Shown: one piece after another, positions 1 through 7,308 of the stretch
Numbering within the stretch: the stretch's first letter is position 1
How the letters are laid out: every line of letters starts with the position of its first letter
Assembly (NCBI GenBank): GCA_027294925.1
Contig: JAPULM010000464.1
Coordinates: 1-7,308, forward strand
Length of the DNA: 7,308 nt
DNA from: a bacterium
GTDB taxonomy: Bacteria; Tectomicrobia; Entotheonellia; Entotheonellales; Entotheonellaceae
Direction: 5' to 3'
Translations under genes and position numbers: made by a program
Notes under the pieces: model-generated
What the model was told of the DNA's origin: nothing
The model's database searches: none
What the model saw: the letters and a program-made list of their open reading frames with translations, nothing else

Positions 1-1822
1 CCTCGTTTTGGCGCCTAACAAAACCCTCGCCGCCCAGCTGTATAGCGAATTTTCCAACCTCTTTCCAGCAAATGCGGTAGAGTACTTCGTTAGTTATTAC
101 GATTACTATCAGCCCGAAGCTTATGTTCCGAGCACCGATACCTATATTGAAAAAGATGCTTCCATTAATGAACACATCGACAAGATGCGCCACTCAACTA
201 CCCGTTCCCTACTTGAGCGCACTGATGTGATTGTTGTCGCCAGCGTATCATGTATCTATGGTATTGGTTCGCCAAAAGCTTATTCCGACATGTTGGTTCT
301 ATTTCAAAATGAAATGGAAGTATCGCGCGATGCTATCCTCCGACGCCTGGTGGATATTCAATACGAGCGCAATGATATCGATTTCCACCGTGGGACCTTC
401 AGGGTCCGAGGCGATGTAGTTGACATCTTCCCCGCAGCCGAAGAAGATCGAGCTGTACGACTCGAATTCTTTGGTGACTTTATCGAGAGCATTAGTGAAA
501 TTGACCCGTTGACGGGTATGGTTGTGCGAGCCTTAAACAAAATTGCCATCTATCCCAGCAGTCACTACGTAACCAGCAAAGACAACCTGCTGCGAGCGCT
601 GCAAGATATAGAGGCAGAATTAACGCCACGTCTGCTCGAATTAAACCAGGAAGACAAACTCCTAGAGGCACAACGGCTCGACCAACGCACCCGCTTCGAC
701 CTGGAGATACTGCGTGAAACCGGGGTTTGTGCCGGCATCGAAAATTATTCACGTCATCTTGACGGCCGCCAAGCAGGCGAGCCACCGGCAACGCTGCTGG
801 ACTACTTCCCCGATGATTATCTGCTGTTTATTGATGAAAGCCACGTTTCCATACCGCAACTAAACGGTATGTATCATGGCGACCGCTCACGTAAGCAAAC
901 CTTGGTTAATCATGGTTTTCGTTTACCCTCTGCCCTAGATAACCGACCGCTCAATTTCGAAGAATTTGCCACCCGCGTCTCGCAAGTGGTGTATGTTTCT
1001 GCTACCCCGGCGGCTTACGAGCTACAACAAAGCGGCGGCGTGGTGGTGGAACAAATCATTCGTCCGACCGGATTGATCGACCCTGAAATTATCGTACGAC
1101 CGGCTTCCGGTCAGGTTGACGATCTCTTACACGAGACGCGCCTCAGGGTAGACAAAAGCGAGCGCGTCCTGGTTACAACCTTGACCAAACGGATGGCCGA
1201 GGAACTCACCGAATATTATCGCAGCCTGGGTATCAAAGTAAATTATTTGCATTCCGACATTCATACCTTGCAGCGAACCGAAATTATTCGGGATCTACGC
1301 TTAGGGACCCACGATGTCCTAGTAGGGGTCAATTTGTTACGTGAAGGCTTGGACATCCCGGAAGTGTCACTGGTGGCGATTCTCGACGCCGACAAGGAAG
1401 GCTTTTTACGCTCCGAACGCGCCCTCATTCAGACCATTGGACGAGCCTCTCGCCATATCAATGGCCAGGTACTGATGTATGCCGATAAGATGACCGGCTC
1501 CCTCGAGCGCGCCCTCTCTGAGACCAACCGACGCCGAGACCTGCAACAGCAATTCAATGAAGCGCATAACATAACCCCGGTTAGTATTGTTAAGGCAGTC
1601 AACGACGCCCTTTCCTCGGTTTACAAGGCCGATTACGCTACTGTCTCCATTGCGGCGGAAGCAGCGGCGGACTACGGCGTGGCAAAACGAGATATTCCAA
1701 GTCACATCAAAAAATTGCGTAAAGAGATGAAAGCAGCGGCTGATCAGTATGAATTTGAACGAGCCGCAGCGTTACGCGATCAGATTTTTGACCTGCAAGA
1801 ACGAGAATTGGAGTTGAAGTAG
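1..1822 (+). CDS. uvrB: UvrABC excinuclease subunit B, 5'-truncated by the window edge
   Basis: DNA-damage-verifying helicase of nucleotide excision repair. It is loaded on the lesion by UvrA and then recruits UvrC. The reading frame is open from base 2, and its first codons (Leu-Val-Leu-Ala-Pro-Asn-Lys-Thr) match the segment just after Walker A in E. coli UvrB. The TTG at base 8 is therefore an internal Leu, not a start. About 62 residues including the GxTGSGKT P-loop lie off the window; full length would be near 666 (E. coli 673). Numbering from base 8: the beta-hairpin tyrosines are Tyr30, 31, 33, 34 and 39 (E. coli 92, 93, 95, 96, 101). The helicase motif II DESH is at 276-279 (bases 833-844), VSATP follows, and motif [10 protein letters not shown] is at 475-482. 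A C-terminal UVR coiled-hairpin domain (about 565-604) is the known docking site for UvrC. No frameshift is seen. The promoter, and any LexA box, would be upstream of the window. Confidence 0.98.
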   Translation, partial: LVLAPNKTLAAQLYSEFSNLFPANAVEYFVSYYDYYQPEAYVPSTDTYIEKDASINEHIDKMRHSTTRSLLERTDVIVVASVSCIYGIGSPKAYSDMLVLFQNEMEVSRDAILRRLVDIQYERNDIDFHRGTFRVRGDVVDIFPAAEEDRAVRLEFFGDFIESISEIDPLTGMVVRALNKIAIYPSSHYVTSKDNLLRALQDIEAELTPRLLELNQEDKLLEAQRLDQRTRFDLEILRETGVCAGIENYSRHLDGRQAGEPPATLLDYFPDDYLLFIDESHVSIPQLNGMYHGDRSRKQTLVNHGFRLPSALDNRPLNFEEFATRVSQVVYVSATPAAYELQQSGGVVVEQIIRPTGLIDPEIIVRPASGQVDDLLHETRLRVDKSERVLVTTLTKRMAEELTEYYRSLGIKVNYLHSDIHTLQRTEIIRDLRLGTHDVLVGVNLLREGLDIPEVSLVAILDADKEGFLRSERALIQTIGRASRHINGQVLMYADKMTGSLERALSETNRRRDLQQQFNEAHNITPVSIVKAVNDALSSVYKADYATVSIAAEAAADYGVAKRDIPSHIKKLRKEMKAAADQYEFERAAALRDQIFDLQERELELK

Positions 1823-1823
1823 G
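1821..1823 (+). promoter_or_regulatory. weak ribosome binding site for uvrC
   Basis: AGG lies 7 nt before the uvrC ATG and overlaps the uvrB TAG stop (1820-1822). A better GGAG at 1810-1813 is 17 nt from the ATG, too far for normal use. The weak site and 8-nt gap fit translation of uvrC by ribosomes finishing uvrB, which is inference. Confidence 0.4.
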
Positions 1824-1830
1824 CTTACAG

Positions 1831-3714
1831 ATGGACCATTCATCCCTGCGCGATCAAATTGACCGCTTTCCTCAAGCCCCTGGCGTCTATCTCATGCAGG
1901 ACGGCAAAGGCACCATTGTCTATGTCGGCAAGGCCAAACATCTGCGCCATCGAGTACGACAATATTTTTCTCAAAGCGGTGACCCTCGTTACCATATCCG
2001 CCTCGGCCTGCCTACCGTTAAGGGGATTGATTTCATCGTCACCAATACGGAAAAAGAAGCGCTAATTCTTGAAAACACGCTGATTAAGAAACATCGACCG
2101 CGCTTTAACATCAGCTTACGCGATGATAAAAACTATGTCCACCTGCGCCTCGACCCAAATCAAAGCTATCCACGCTTAACGGTGGTACGCCGTCCTGGTA
2201 AGGACAAAGGACAGTATTTTGGTCCATACGCCTCTAGCCAGGCGGTGCGAGAGACGCTACGCATCCTTTATCGTGCCTTCCCCATTCGTTCCTGTACGGA
2301 CAGCATCTTCAACAGCCGCACACGCCCCTGTTTGTATTACGAAATTGATCAGTGCGTTGCCCCCTGCGTACCTGGTTATACCACCCCGGCGGCGTATGAC
2401 GAACTGGTACAACAAATCATTTTACATCTGCGGGGTCGTAGCAACGAAATCGTCAAAACACTTAAAGCCCAGATCGCCCAAGCTTCGCAGGACTTACGGT
2501 TTGAAGAAGCTGGCCGTCTTTATAAACGACTCCAAGCCGTACAAGAAACCATTGGCAAACAACGCGTAAGCGCTATGAAACAGCGTGATCAGGACATTTT
2601 TGGCTATTACCGGAGCGGCGATGCCTTGCAATTGCAAACCCTCAATGTACGCAGTGGGCAACTGGTCGGAGGACGCTCCTACGCTTTCACCCGGCAATTT
2701 GGTTCTGAATCTGAAGCACTCAGTTCGTTTATCTTCCAATACTATGTCGACAATCCCTATATCCCCCGTGAGGTACTGCTGCCCTCCGAACTAGACGATA
2801 GCGCCGCCCTCGCTGAATGGCTGACGGAGAAAAAACAGCGCCAAGTATCCATTGAAGTCCCACAAAAAGGGGATAAGCATCACCTGGTCCAACTGGCCAT
2901 GAAAAATGCCGCCCTTGCCTATCAAAAAGACCATGATGAAGACGAACAACATCGGCGAGCCCTGGAGGAATTGCGCAGCAAGCTGCATCTCCGCGACCTG
3001 CCGCAACGGATCGAGTGCTTTGACATTTCAAACATCAGTGGCGTATTGGCGGTTGGCTCAATGGTGACCTTTCAGGACGGACAGCCGGACAAACAACGAT
3101 ACCGACGCTATCGGATAAAAACGATTGAGGGTCCGAACGACTTTGGGATGATGTTGGAAGTGTTGCGGCGACGCTATCGCCGTGCACTAGAGGAAGATGA
3201 CTTGCCTGACCTGTTGTTGGTGGATGGTGGCAAAGGACAGCTTCAGATGGCCTTACGCGCCTTGGATGAACTGGGTATTACCGACTTGGAAGTAGCAGGC
3301 ATCGCAAAGAGCCGTCTCAAACCGGGACAGAAGGACGGCTTTAGACATCGTAGCGACGAAAGGCTCTATCGGCCAGGTCGAAAAAATGCCGTGACCTTTG
3401 CGGCAAACTCGTCGGCCTTGTTTCTATTACAACGCGTACGTGACGAAGCACACCGCTTCGCCATTACCTATCATAAAACCCTGCGTCGTAAACAGACCCT
3501 ACATTCTGAACTGGACAACATTCTGGGCATAGGTACCCAACGTAAAACCTTGCTATTACGACACTTCGGCAGTTTGAAAAAGGTCCGCAGCGCCAGCCTT
3601 GATGATCTACGAAGCGTACCTGGCATGCCGCAGCAAGTTGCCCATCATATTTTTGAACATTTCCACGCTCAACTATCTGACCCGTTGTGCGGTGTACAAA
3701 GGCCTAAAAAATAG
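1831..3714 (+). CDS. uvrC: UvrABC excinuclease subunit C (dual-incision endonuclease)
   Basis: Cuts the damaged strand on both sides of a lesion held by UvrB. It is complete at 627 residues (E. coli 610). The N-terminal GIY-YIG nuclease for the 3' incision has GVY at 18-20, YVG at 31-33, and by alignment to the Thermotoga structure Tyr20, Tyr31, Lys34, Arg41 and Glu81. Four cysteines, Cys155, Cys167, Cys175 and Cys179, have exactly the spacing (12, 8, 4) of the E. coli cysteines reported to hold an iron-sulfur cluster. A UVR motif at about 213-238 is the UvrB contact. The RNase H-like domain for the 5' incision keeps Asp398 (FDIS), Asp437, Asp465 (DGGKGQ) and His541, matching E. coli 399, 438, 466 and 538. 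Two helix-hairpin-helix motifs span about 563-611. A 16-residue tail follows, and its last codons overlap purA on the other strand. The ATG gives the usual N-terminus. Confidence 0.98.
   Translation: MDHSSLRDQIDRFPQAPGVYLMQDGKGTIVYVGKAKHLRHRVRQYFSQSGDPRYHIRLGLPTVKGIDFIVTNTEKEALILENTLIKKHRPRFNISLRDDKNYVHLRLDPNQSYPRLTVVRRPGKDKGQYFGPYASSQAVRETLRILYRAFPIRSCTDSIFNSRTRPCLYYEIDQCVAPCVPGYTTPAAYDELVQQIILHLRGRSNEIVKTLKAQIAQASQDLRFEEAGRLYKRLQAVQETIGKQRVSAMKQRDQDIFGYYRSGDALQLQTLNVRSGQLVGGRSYAFTRQFGSESEALSSFIFQYYVDNPYIPREVLLPSELDDSAALAEWLTEKKQRQVSIEVPQKGDKHHLVQLAMKNAALAYQKDHDEDEQHRRALEELRSKLHLRDLPQRIECFDISNISGVLAVGSMVTFQDGQPDKQRYRRYRIKTIEGPNDFGMMLEVLRRRYRRALEEDDLPDLLLVDGGKGQLQMALRALDELGITDLEVAGIAKSRLKPGQKDGFRHRSDERLYRPGRKNAVTFAANSSALFLLQRVRDEAHRFAITYHKTLRRKQTLHSELDNILGIGTQRKTLLLRHFGSLKKVRSASLDDLRSVPGMPQQVAHHIFEHFHAQLSDPLCGVQRPKK
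3704..3714. other. 11-bp convergent overlap of the uvrC and purA 3' ends
   Basis: The uvrC stop TAG is at 3712-3714 on the + strand. The purA stop TAG is read on the - strand from bases 3706-3704. The shared bases encode the last two Lys codons and stop of UvrC, and the last Ile-Phe and stop of PurA. I see no GC-rich hairpin with a T-run on either strand around the junction, so transcripts from both sides probably run past each other or end by Rho. That last point is inference. Confidence 0.9.
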
Positions 3715-4990
3715 TTTTGCTCAGAACCGCATGATGCCGACCGTGGCCAGTCGATATGATGGACATTTCGCAATCAACAGCCGTCTGCAGTGAGCCGATG
3801 TAACGCTTTGCTGCATCGGGGAAGGAAGCAAGATCCGTCAATCCTGCCGTACTTTGTTGCCAACCGGGCAGCTCTTCGTAAGACGGCTCGACCTGCTCCA
3901 ATACTCGAATTTCACTCGGCATATGGCGCATGATATCCCCTTTGTAGCGATAGCCGGTGCAAATCGACAGTTTCGGCAGATGGTCAAGGACATCCAGTTT
4001 GGTCAAGGCCAGACTTGTCACCCCATTAAGCCATATACTATAGCGGGCGCTGACCACATCAAACCATCCACAGCGTCGGATACGACCGGTGGTAGCGCCA
4101 AATTCTTGCCCATGTTCTTGCAGTAAACGTCCGGCTTCGTCGTGCAGCTCGGTTGGGAAAGGGCCCATTCCAACCCGCGTGGTGTAGGCTTTCATGATAC
4201 CCAGAACGTGGGTTAAGCGTGACGGCGCCACCCCGCCACCGGAACAGAGACCGCTACTACTGGTGTTGCAGGAAGTGACGTACGGATAGGTGCCATGATC
4301 GAGATCAAGCAAGGTACCTTGCGCGCCTTCCAGCAAAATATGATCGCCTTTGCTTATCGCTTCACGCACCAAGCTATCGGTGTCGCCAATATAATCGCGC
4401 AGTCGTTCACCATAAGCGGCATACTCGCTGCAAAGCGCCTCAAGATCAATGGCGGGCAGCTGAAAAAAGTTTTCTAATAAAAAATTTTTCTCTTCGAGAT
4501 TAACCTCAAGTGCAGCTCGAAAATATGCCGGCTCCGCTAAATCCTGCATACGTAGTCCACAACGGGCTGATTTATCCATGTAGGTGGGGCCGATGCCGCG
4601 CCCGGTGGTGCCAATTTTTTTGTCGCCCAGCCGCGACTCGCGGCCTTGGTCCAAAGCGCGATGATAAGGCAATGTCATATGGGCGCGATCACTGATGAAC
4701 AAGCGGCCGCGCAAATCAATCCCACGTTGCGACAACGCCTCGATTTCCTCAATGATCGCACCCGGGTCCAGCACCACGCCGGGACCGATGACACATCGCG
4801 TTCCGCTGTGTAAAACACCCGATGGAATCTGGTGAAAAACGTATTTATCGTCCCCCACAATAACCGTGTGGCCTGCATTAGCACCCCCTTGACAACGGAT
4901 CACCATCTGCACCTGCGGGGTCAGCAGATCGATGACCTTGCCCTTGCCCTCATCACCCCATTGAATGCCAACAACAGCTACAATTGACAT
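3704..4990 (-). CDS. purA: adenylosuccinate synthetase
   Basis: Cytosolic enzyme joining IMP and aspartate, with GTP hydrolysis, to give adenylosuccinate, the committed step to AMP. It is complete at 428 residues (E. coli 432). Residues line up with E. coli numbering without net gaps through position 333: catalytic Asp13 in the GDEGKGK loop (12-18), His41 in GGANAGHT, Thr129 and Arg143 (IMP binding; GTTGRG and KSAR), Arg303 and Arg305 in the TTGRIRR aspartate loop, and Asp333 of TKLD (guanine recognition). The LEGAQGTLLD and KAYTTRVG blocks are also present. The odd part is the end: the usual STGPDR reads Ser-Thr-Gly-His-Gly-Arg at 413-418, followed by a divergent tail without the common Pro-Phe. 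The ATG has a good ribosome binding site. The gene lies 30 nt after serA, probably in one transcript, and converges on uvrC. Confidence 0.97.
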   Translation of the reverse strand: MSIVAVVGIQWGDEGKGKVIDLLTPQVQMVIRCQGGANAGHTVIVGDDKYVFHQIPSGVLHSGTRCVIGPGVVLDPGAIIEEIEALSQRGIDLRGRLFISDRAHMTLPYHRALDQGRESRLGDKKIGTTGRGIGPTYMDKSARCGLRMQDLAEPAYFRAALEVNLEEKNFLLENFFQLPAIDLEALCSEYAAYGERLRDYIGDTDSLVREAISKGDHILLEGAQGTLLDLDHGTYPYVTSCNTSSSGLCSGGGVAPSRLTHVLGIMKAYTTRVGMGPFPTELHDEAGRLLQEHGQEFGATTGRIRRCGWFDVVSARYSIWLNGVTSLALTKLDVLDHLPKLSICTGYRYKGDIMRHMPSEIRVLEQVEPSYEELPGWQQSTAGLTDLASFPDAAKRYIGSLQTAVDCEMSIISTGHGRHHAVLSKTIF

Positions 4991-4996
4991 ACCACG

Positions 4997-5002
4997 CTCT
5001 CC
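4997..5002 (-). promoter_or_regulatory. ribosome binding site of purA
   Basis: On the - strand this reads GGAGAG, 6 nt before the ATG at 4990. It is the best Shine-Dalgarno match in the window and fixes the purA start. It occupies the 30-nt serA/purA gap, which has no room for a separate terminator plus promoter. Confidence 0.8.
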
Positions 5003-5020
5003 AACATTCTGGTCACACCT

Positions 5021-6622
5021 CTACAACGTCACCACCTTCGCATAAATCAGATTCGGCAACGCACGGATCGTCGCCAGCAGGTCATCCGGAATCATCGAAT
5101 CGACGTTCACCACACAGATCGCCGTACTGCCACTACTAATACGGCCAAGATGAAAGCCGGCAATATTCACCTGGCCATCGCCCAGGATGGTGCCAATACG
5201 CCCAATGACACCTGGTGTGTCCTGGTTTGAAAAAACCAACATCTGCCCTTCGGGCACGGCCTCAATAGAAACTTGATCCATGCGCACAATACGCACATCA
5301 CGTTTACCAAATAAAGCGCCGGCCACCTGTCCACGTTGCCGTTCGGTTACGATCTCGACTTCGATCAGACTGGCGTAGTCAGCCACCTTGTGCTCTTGCC
5401 GCTGCACCACTCGAATGCCGCGTTCGCGGGCCAAAAAAGAGGCATTGACTTGATTAACCTGTGGGCCTAAAAAGTGGTTTAAAATGCCGCACAAAACGGC
5501 GGAAGTCATTGAGCTAATGCCTTGTCGGGTAAATTCACCGCGATAACTAACGGTGACATCGGTCAAACCCCCATCGAGCAACTGCATCTGGAAGGCGCCG
5601 AGTTTTTCGGCTAAGACTAGATAAGGTTGTAGGATGCGATAACTTTCAGCATCGATAGACGGCATGTTGACCGCATTTTGAACCTCACCGTGGACAAAAA
5701 AATCCAGCATCTGTTCGGCTACGCCAATCGCCACACGTTCTTGCGCCTCCCCGGTTTGCGCCCCAAGATGTGGCGTGCAGATTACATTTTCCAGCTGCAC
5801 TAAGGGGTGGTCCGGCGGTGGCGGTTCCTGTTCAAAAACATCAAGCGCAGCACCAGCGACGGTGCCATCACACAAGGCATCATACAAGGCGGTTTCATCA
5901 ATAATGCCACCACGCGCACAGTTAATCATACGCAGACCAGGACGCGCCATCTGTAGTTCATCACGGCCAATCAGATGCTTAGTCTCAGACGTCATTGGGG
6001 TGTGCACGGTAACAAAATCGGAACGTCCAAGCAGGCTCTTGAGATCCATCAACTCGACCCCAAGTTTGCTCGCCGCTTCAGAAGCAATAAACGGATCATA
6101 GGCCACCGTCTGCATGCCAAGTCCTTGTGCCTTGCGTACCACCAAGGTGCCAACGCGACCCAGACCCACCACGCCGAGCGTCTTGTTCACCACCTCAACC
6201 CCTAAAAAATCACTCCGCCTCCAATTACCGGCTTTTAGCGATGCTGAGGCTTGTGGGATGTAGCGTGACAAAGCCAACAACATAGAGATGGTATGCTCAG
6301 CGGCCGTGTTGGTGTTGCCTTCCGGGGTATTCATCACCACAATACCACGCCGTGTGGCAGCCTCCACGTCAATATTATCCACCCCAATTCCTGCTCGCCC
6401 GATAATCTTCAAATCGGTCGCTGCTTCCAGCATGTCGGCCGTCACCCGCGTGGCGCTACGCACAATCAGGCCTTGATAGGATGGCAGCAACAACCGAAGT
6501 TGATCAACTGGCAAGCCAGTCTTGACCGTCACCTCGACGGACGGATTGGCTTGCAAAATCGCCACCCCACTAGCAGCAATATGATCAGCAACAAGAATAT
6601 GAGGCTTATCAACCATGTTCAC
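5021..6622 (-). CDS. serA: D-3-phosphoglycerate dehydrogenase, long form with ACT domain
   Basis: Oxidises 3-phosphoglycerate to 3-phosphohydroxypyruvate with NAD+, the first step of serine biosynthesis. It has 533 residues from GTG, the long type carrying an extra regulatory domain; E. coli SerA is about 410. Numbering from GTG: the substrate-domain motifs are RSATRV (55-60) and GIGVDNI (78-84); the nucleotide-binding loop GLGRVG is at 153-158 with Asp176 ending the next strand, which fits NAD preference; the catalytic triad is Arg237 (CARGG), Glu266 (EQEP) and His285 (TPHLG). An intervening allosteric (ASB) domain covers roughly 325-450, and an ACT domain about 460-533, which in this family can bind serine for feedback control. 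The usual HLGAST after the catalytic His reads HLGAQT. The start is uncertain: GTG at 6622 or ATG at 6616, two codons in. It follows the barrel gene by 9 or 15 nt and precedes purA. Confidence 0.97.
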   Translation of the reverse strand: MNMVDKPHILVADHIAASGVAILQANPSVEVTVKTGLPVDQLRLLLPSYQGLIVRSATRVTADMLEAATDLKIIGRAGIGVDNIDVEAATRRGIVVMNTPEGNTNTAAEHTISMLLALSRYIPQASASLKAGNWRRSDFLGVEVVNKTLGVVGLGRVGTLVVRKAQGLGMQTVAYDPFIASEAASKLGVELMDLKSLLGRSDFVTVHTPMTSETKHLIGRDELQMARPGLRMINCARGGIIDETALYDALCDGTVAGAALDVFEQEPPPPDHPLVQLENVICTPHLGAQTGEAQERVAIGVAEQMLDFFVHGEVQNAVNMPSIDAESYRILQPYLVLAEKLGAFQMQLLDGGLTDVTVSYRGEFTRQGISSMTSAVLCGILNHFLGPQVNQVNASFLARERGIRVVQRQEHKVADYASLIEVEIVTERQRGQVAGALFGKRDVRIVRMDQVSIEAVPEGQMLVFSNQDTPGVIGRIGTILGDGQVNIAGFHLGRISSGSTAICVVNVDSMIPDDLLATIRALPNLIYAKVVTL

Positions 6623-6627
6623 AACGA

Positions 6628-6631
6628 CCTA
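6628..6631 (-). promoter_or_regulatory. ribosome binding site of serA merged with the upstream stop codons
   Basis: The - strand reads TAGTAGG here: two in-frame TAG stops of the upstream barrel gene (6634-6632 and 6631-6629), the second being part of the TAGG Shine-Dalgarno-like element. It lies 5 nt before the GTG at 6622 and 11 nt before the ATG at 6616, so spacing slightly favours GTG. Ribosomes ending the barrel gene would stop on the serA initiation site, which suggests translational coupling. Confidence 0.5.
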
Positions 6632-7308
6632 CTAGCCAAAATCATATTGCAAGCGAAGACTAAACTGAAAAAGGTTATCTGCCTCCCCGACACGATCCAA
6701 CCCCATGGGTTCGGTAAAACCGAATAGGCCGATATCTTCATTGTTGTCCCACCAAGCACCGGTGAACATAAAAGCAATACCGGTACGTAACCAGAGTTTG
6801 GGTAAAATATCCCAGTGCATGGAAGTCGCAATCTCAAAACCGCGCAGGCGGTCACCATTGGCATTTTCTTGCGCCGCCATATCCAAACCCATTGCCGCAT
6901 AGAAAAACAACACCGGGGTGGCTTCAAATTTGGATCGTAAGACGGCCAGAAGGCGACCATTATATCCGCCGCCAAACAACGGCGACACGGCAATATTATT
7001 CAGCCCGGCAGTTGAATCGTTCAAATAGCCCAGCGAAGTCAGCTCCAAACCGCCGCCACCGGTATAGCGAAACAAGCCAAAACCGGTATACTGAGAATTG
7101 AACAAGCCGAGAAAGGCGTCGACATCACGGCCGCTGTTGTCCAGTTGCGTACGCGATCCCTTTTCACCTGAGATATATTGCAAGGTCACCCCAAGCCAAT
7201 GCTTTTTCACCGGATAGTCAACATGCAAACTGGCCATAACGCCCTGATTGTCCGAGCCGCTCAGTCCGCCCCGATCAACAGTGCCATCAAAACTACTCAA
7301 CATGGCCT
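6632..7308 (-). CDS. putative outer-membrane beta-barrel protein, N-terminus off the window
   Basis: I do not recognise a family. The frame is open to the window edge; the ATG at 7303 is preceded by an in-frame Ala codon and is probably internal. The 224 visible residues show repeated stretches alternating polar with hydrophobic or aromatic residues, broken by Gly/Asn/Asp-rich turns, for example around GVMASLHVDYPV, HWLGVTLQYISGEK and KLWLRTGIAFMFTGAWW. That is typical of transmembrane beta-strands. The last strand, FQFSLRLQYDFG, resembles the C-terminal beta-signal read by the BAM complex, but ends in Gly after the usual terminal Phe. There is no Cys in the visible part, and no lipobox or plug domain is seen. 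A signal peptide would lie beyond the window. A porin-like or pore protein is likely; substrate and role are unknown. The gene ends in tandem TAG stops directly before serA, so it is probably co-transcribed with serA and purA. Confidence 0.75.
   Translation of the reverse strand, partial: AMLSSFDGTVDRGGLSGSDNQGVMASLHVDYPVKKHWLGVTLQYISGEKGSRTQLDNSGRDVDAFLGLFNSQYTGFGLFRYTGGGGLELTSLGYLNDSTAGLNNIAVSPLFGGGYNGRLLAVLRSKFEATPVLFFYAAMGLDMAAQENANGDRLRGFEIATSMHWDILPKLWLRTGIAFMFTGAWWDNNEDIGLFGFTEPMGLDRVGEADNLFQFSLRLQYDFG

Noticed and set aside
8..10. TTG as the start of uvrB
   Set aside because: The frame is open upstream, and the preceding codons Leu-Val match the conserved UvrB sequence before Ala-Pro-Asn-Lys-Thr. 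The P-loop would be missing from any protein starting here.
1406..1705. 99-codon open frame on the - strand within uvrB, and similar short frames inside uvrC and purA
   Set aside because: They overlap strongly conserved domains, have no family features and no plausible initiation signals.
3704..3760. Possible frameshift at the end of purA that might explain the unusual C-terminus
   Set aside because: The two alternative frames on the - strand do not give the usual Gly-Pro-Asp-Arg and tail. The Ile-Ile-Ser-Thr-Gly before the change is in frame and total length is close to normal.
4613..4619. Run of seven A on the - strand inside purA as a possible slippage or frameshift site
   Set aside because: It encodes the Lys-Lys-Ile just before the conserved GTTGRG motif in the correct frame. 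The run is not in the phase of a standard -1 slippery heptamer, and no alternative product is apparent.
4991..5020. A separate promoter or terminator between serA and purA
   Set aside because: The gap is only 30 nt, mostly taken by the purA ribosome binding site. No hairpin or -10/-35 pair is seen.
6293..6727. 144-codon open frame on the + strand opposite serA and the barrel gene
   Set aside because: It lies antisense to clearly conserved serA codons, has no recognisable motif or good ribosome binding site, and reads as a shadow of the real gene.

Overview
The window is a compact piece of a Gram-negative, probably proteobacterial, chromosome. An outer-membrane-type beta-barrel gene points to a diderm. 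Nothing suggests a plasmid, phage or other mobile element. I cannot name the class. The long (533-residue) SerA and the serA-purA adjacency are unlike enteric gammaproteobacteria, where SerA is about 410 residues, and suggest another proteobacterial branch. That is inference only.

Layout: two converging gene sets. On the + strand, uvrB (cut at the left edge, about 62 N-terminal residues missing) is followed 8 nt later by complete uvrC. On the - strand, reading from the right edge, a beta-barrel membrane protein gene (N-terminus off the window) is followed by complete serA and complete purA. The gaps are 8 nt (uvrB/uvrC), 9 or 15 nt (barrel/serA, depending on the serA start) and 30 nt (serA/purA). 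uvrC and purA run into each other and overlap by 11 bp at their 3' ends. Fewer than 60 bases are non-coding, and no stretch over 300 bases lacks a gene.

Function: UvrB and UvrC are two of the three proteins of nucleotide excision repair. UvrB verifies the lesion, and UvrC makes both incisions. The - strand set combines the first step of serine biosynthesis (SerA), the committed step from IMP toward AMP (PurA) and a membrane barrel of unknown role. The close spacing suggests co-transcription, but no shared pathway is evident.

Most of the window is ordinary housekeeping sequence. The points worth a second look are small: the uvrBC pairing, the uvrC/purA tail overlap with no visible terminator, an altered guanine-pocket motif at the PurA C-terminus, a Ser-to-Gln change beside the catalytic His of SerA, tandem stops merged with the serA ribosome binding site, and the unidentified barrel upstream of serA. 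I see no convincing undescribed system. No tRNA, rRNA, CRISPR array, insertion sequence or riboswitch was recognised.
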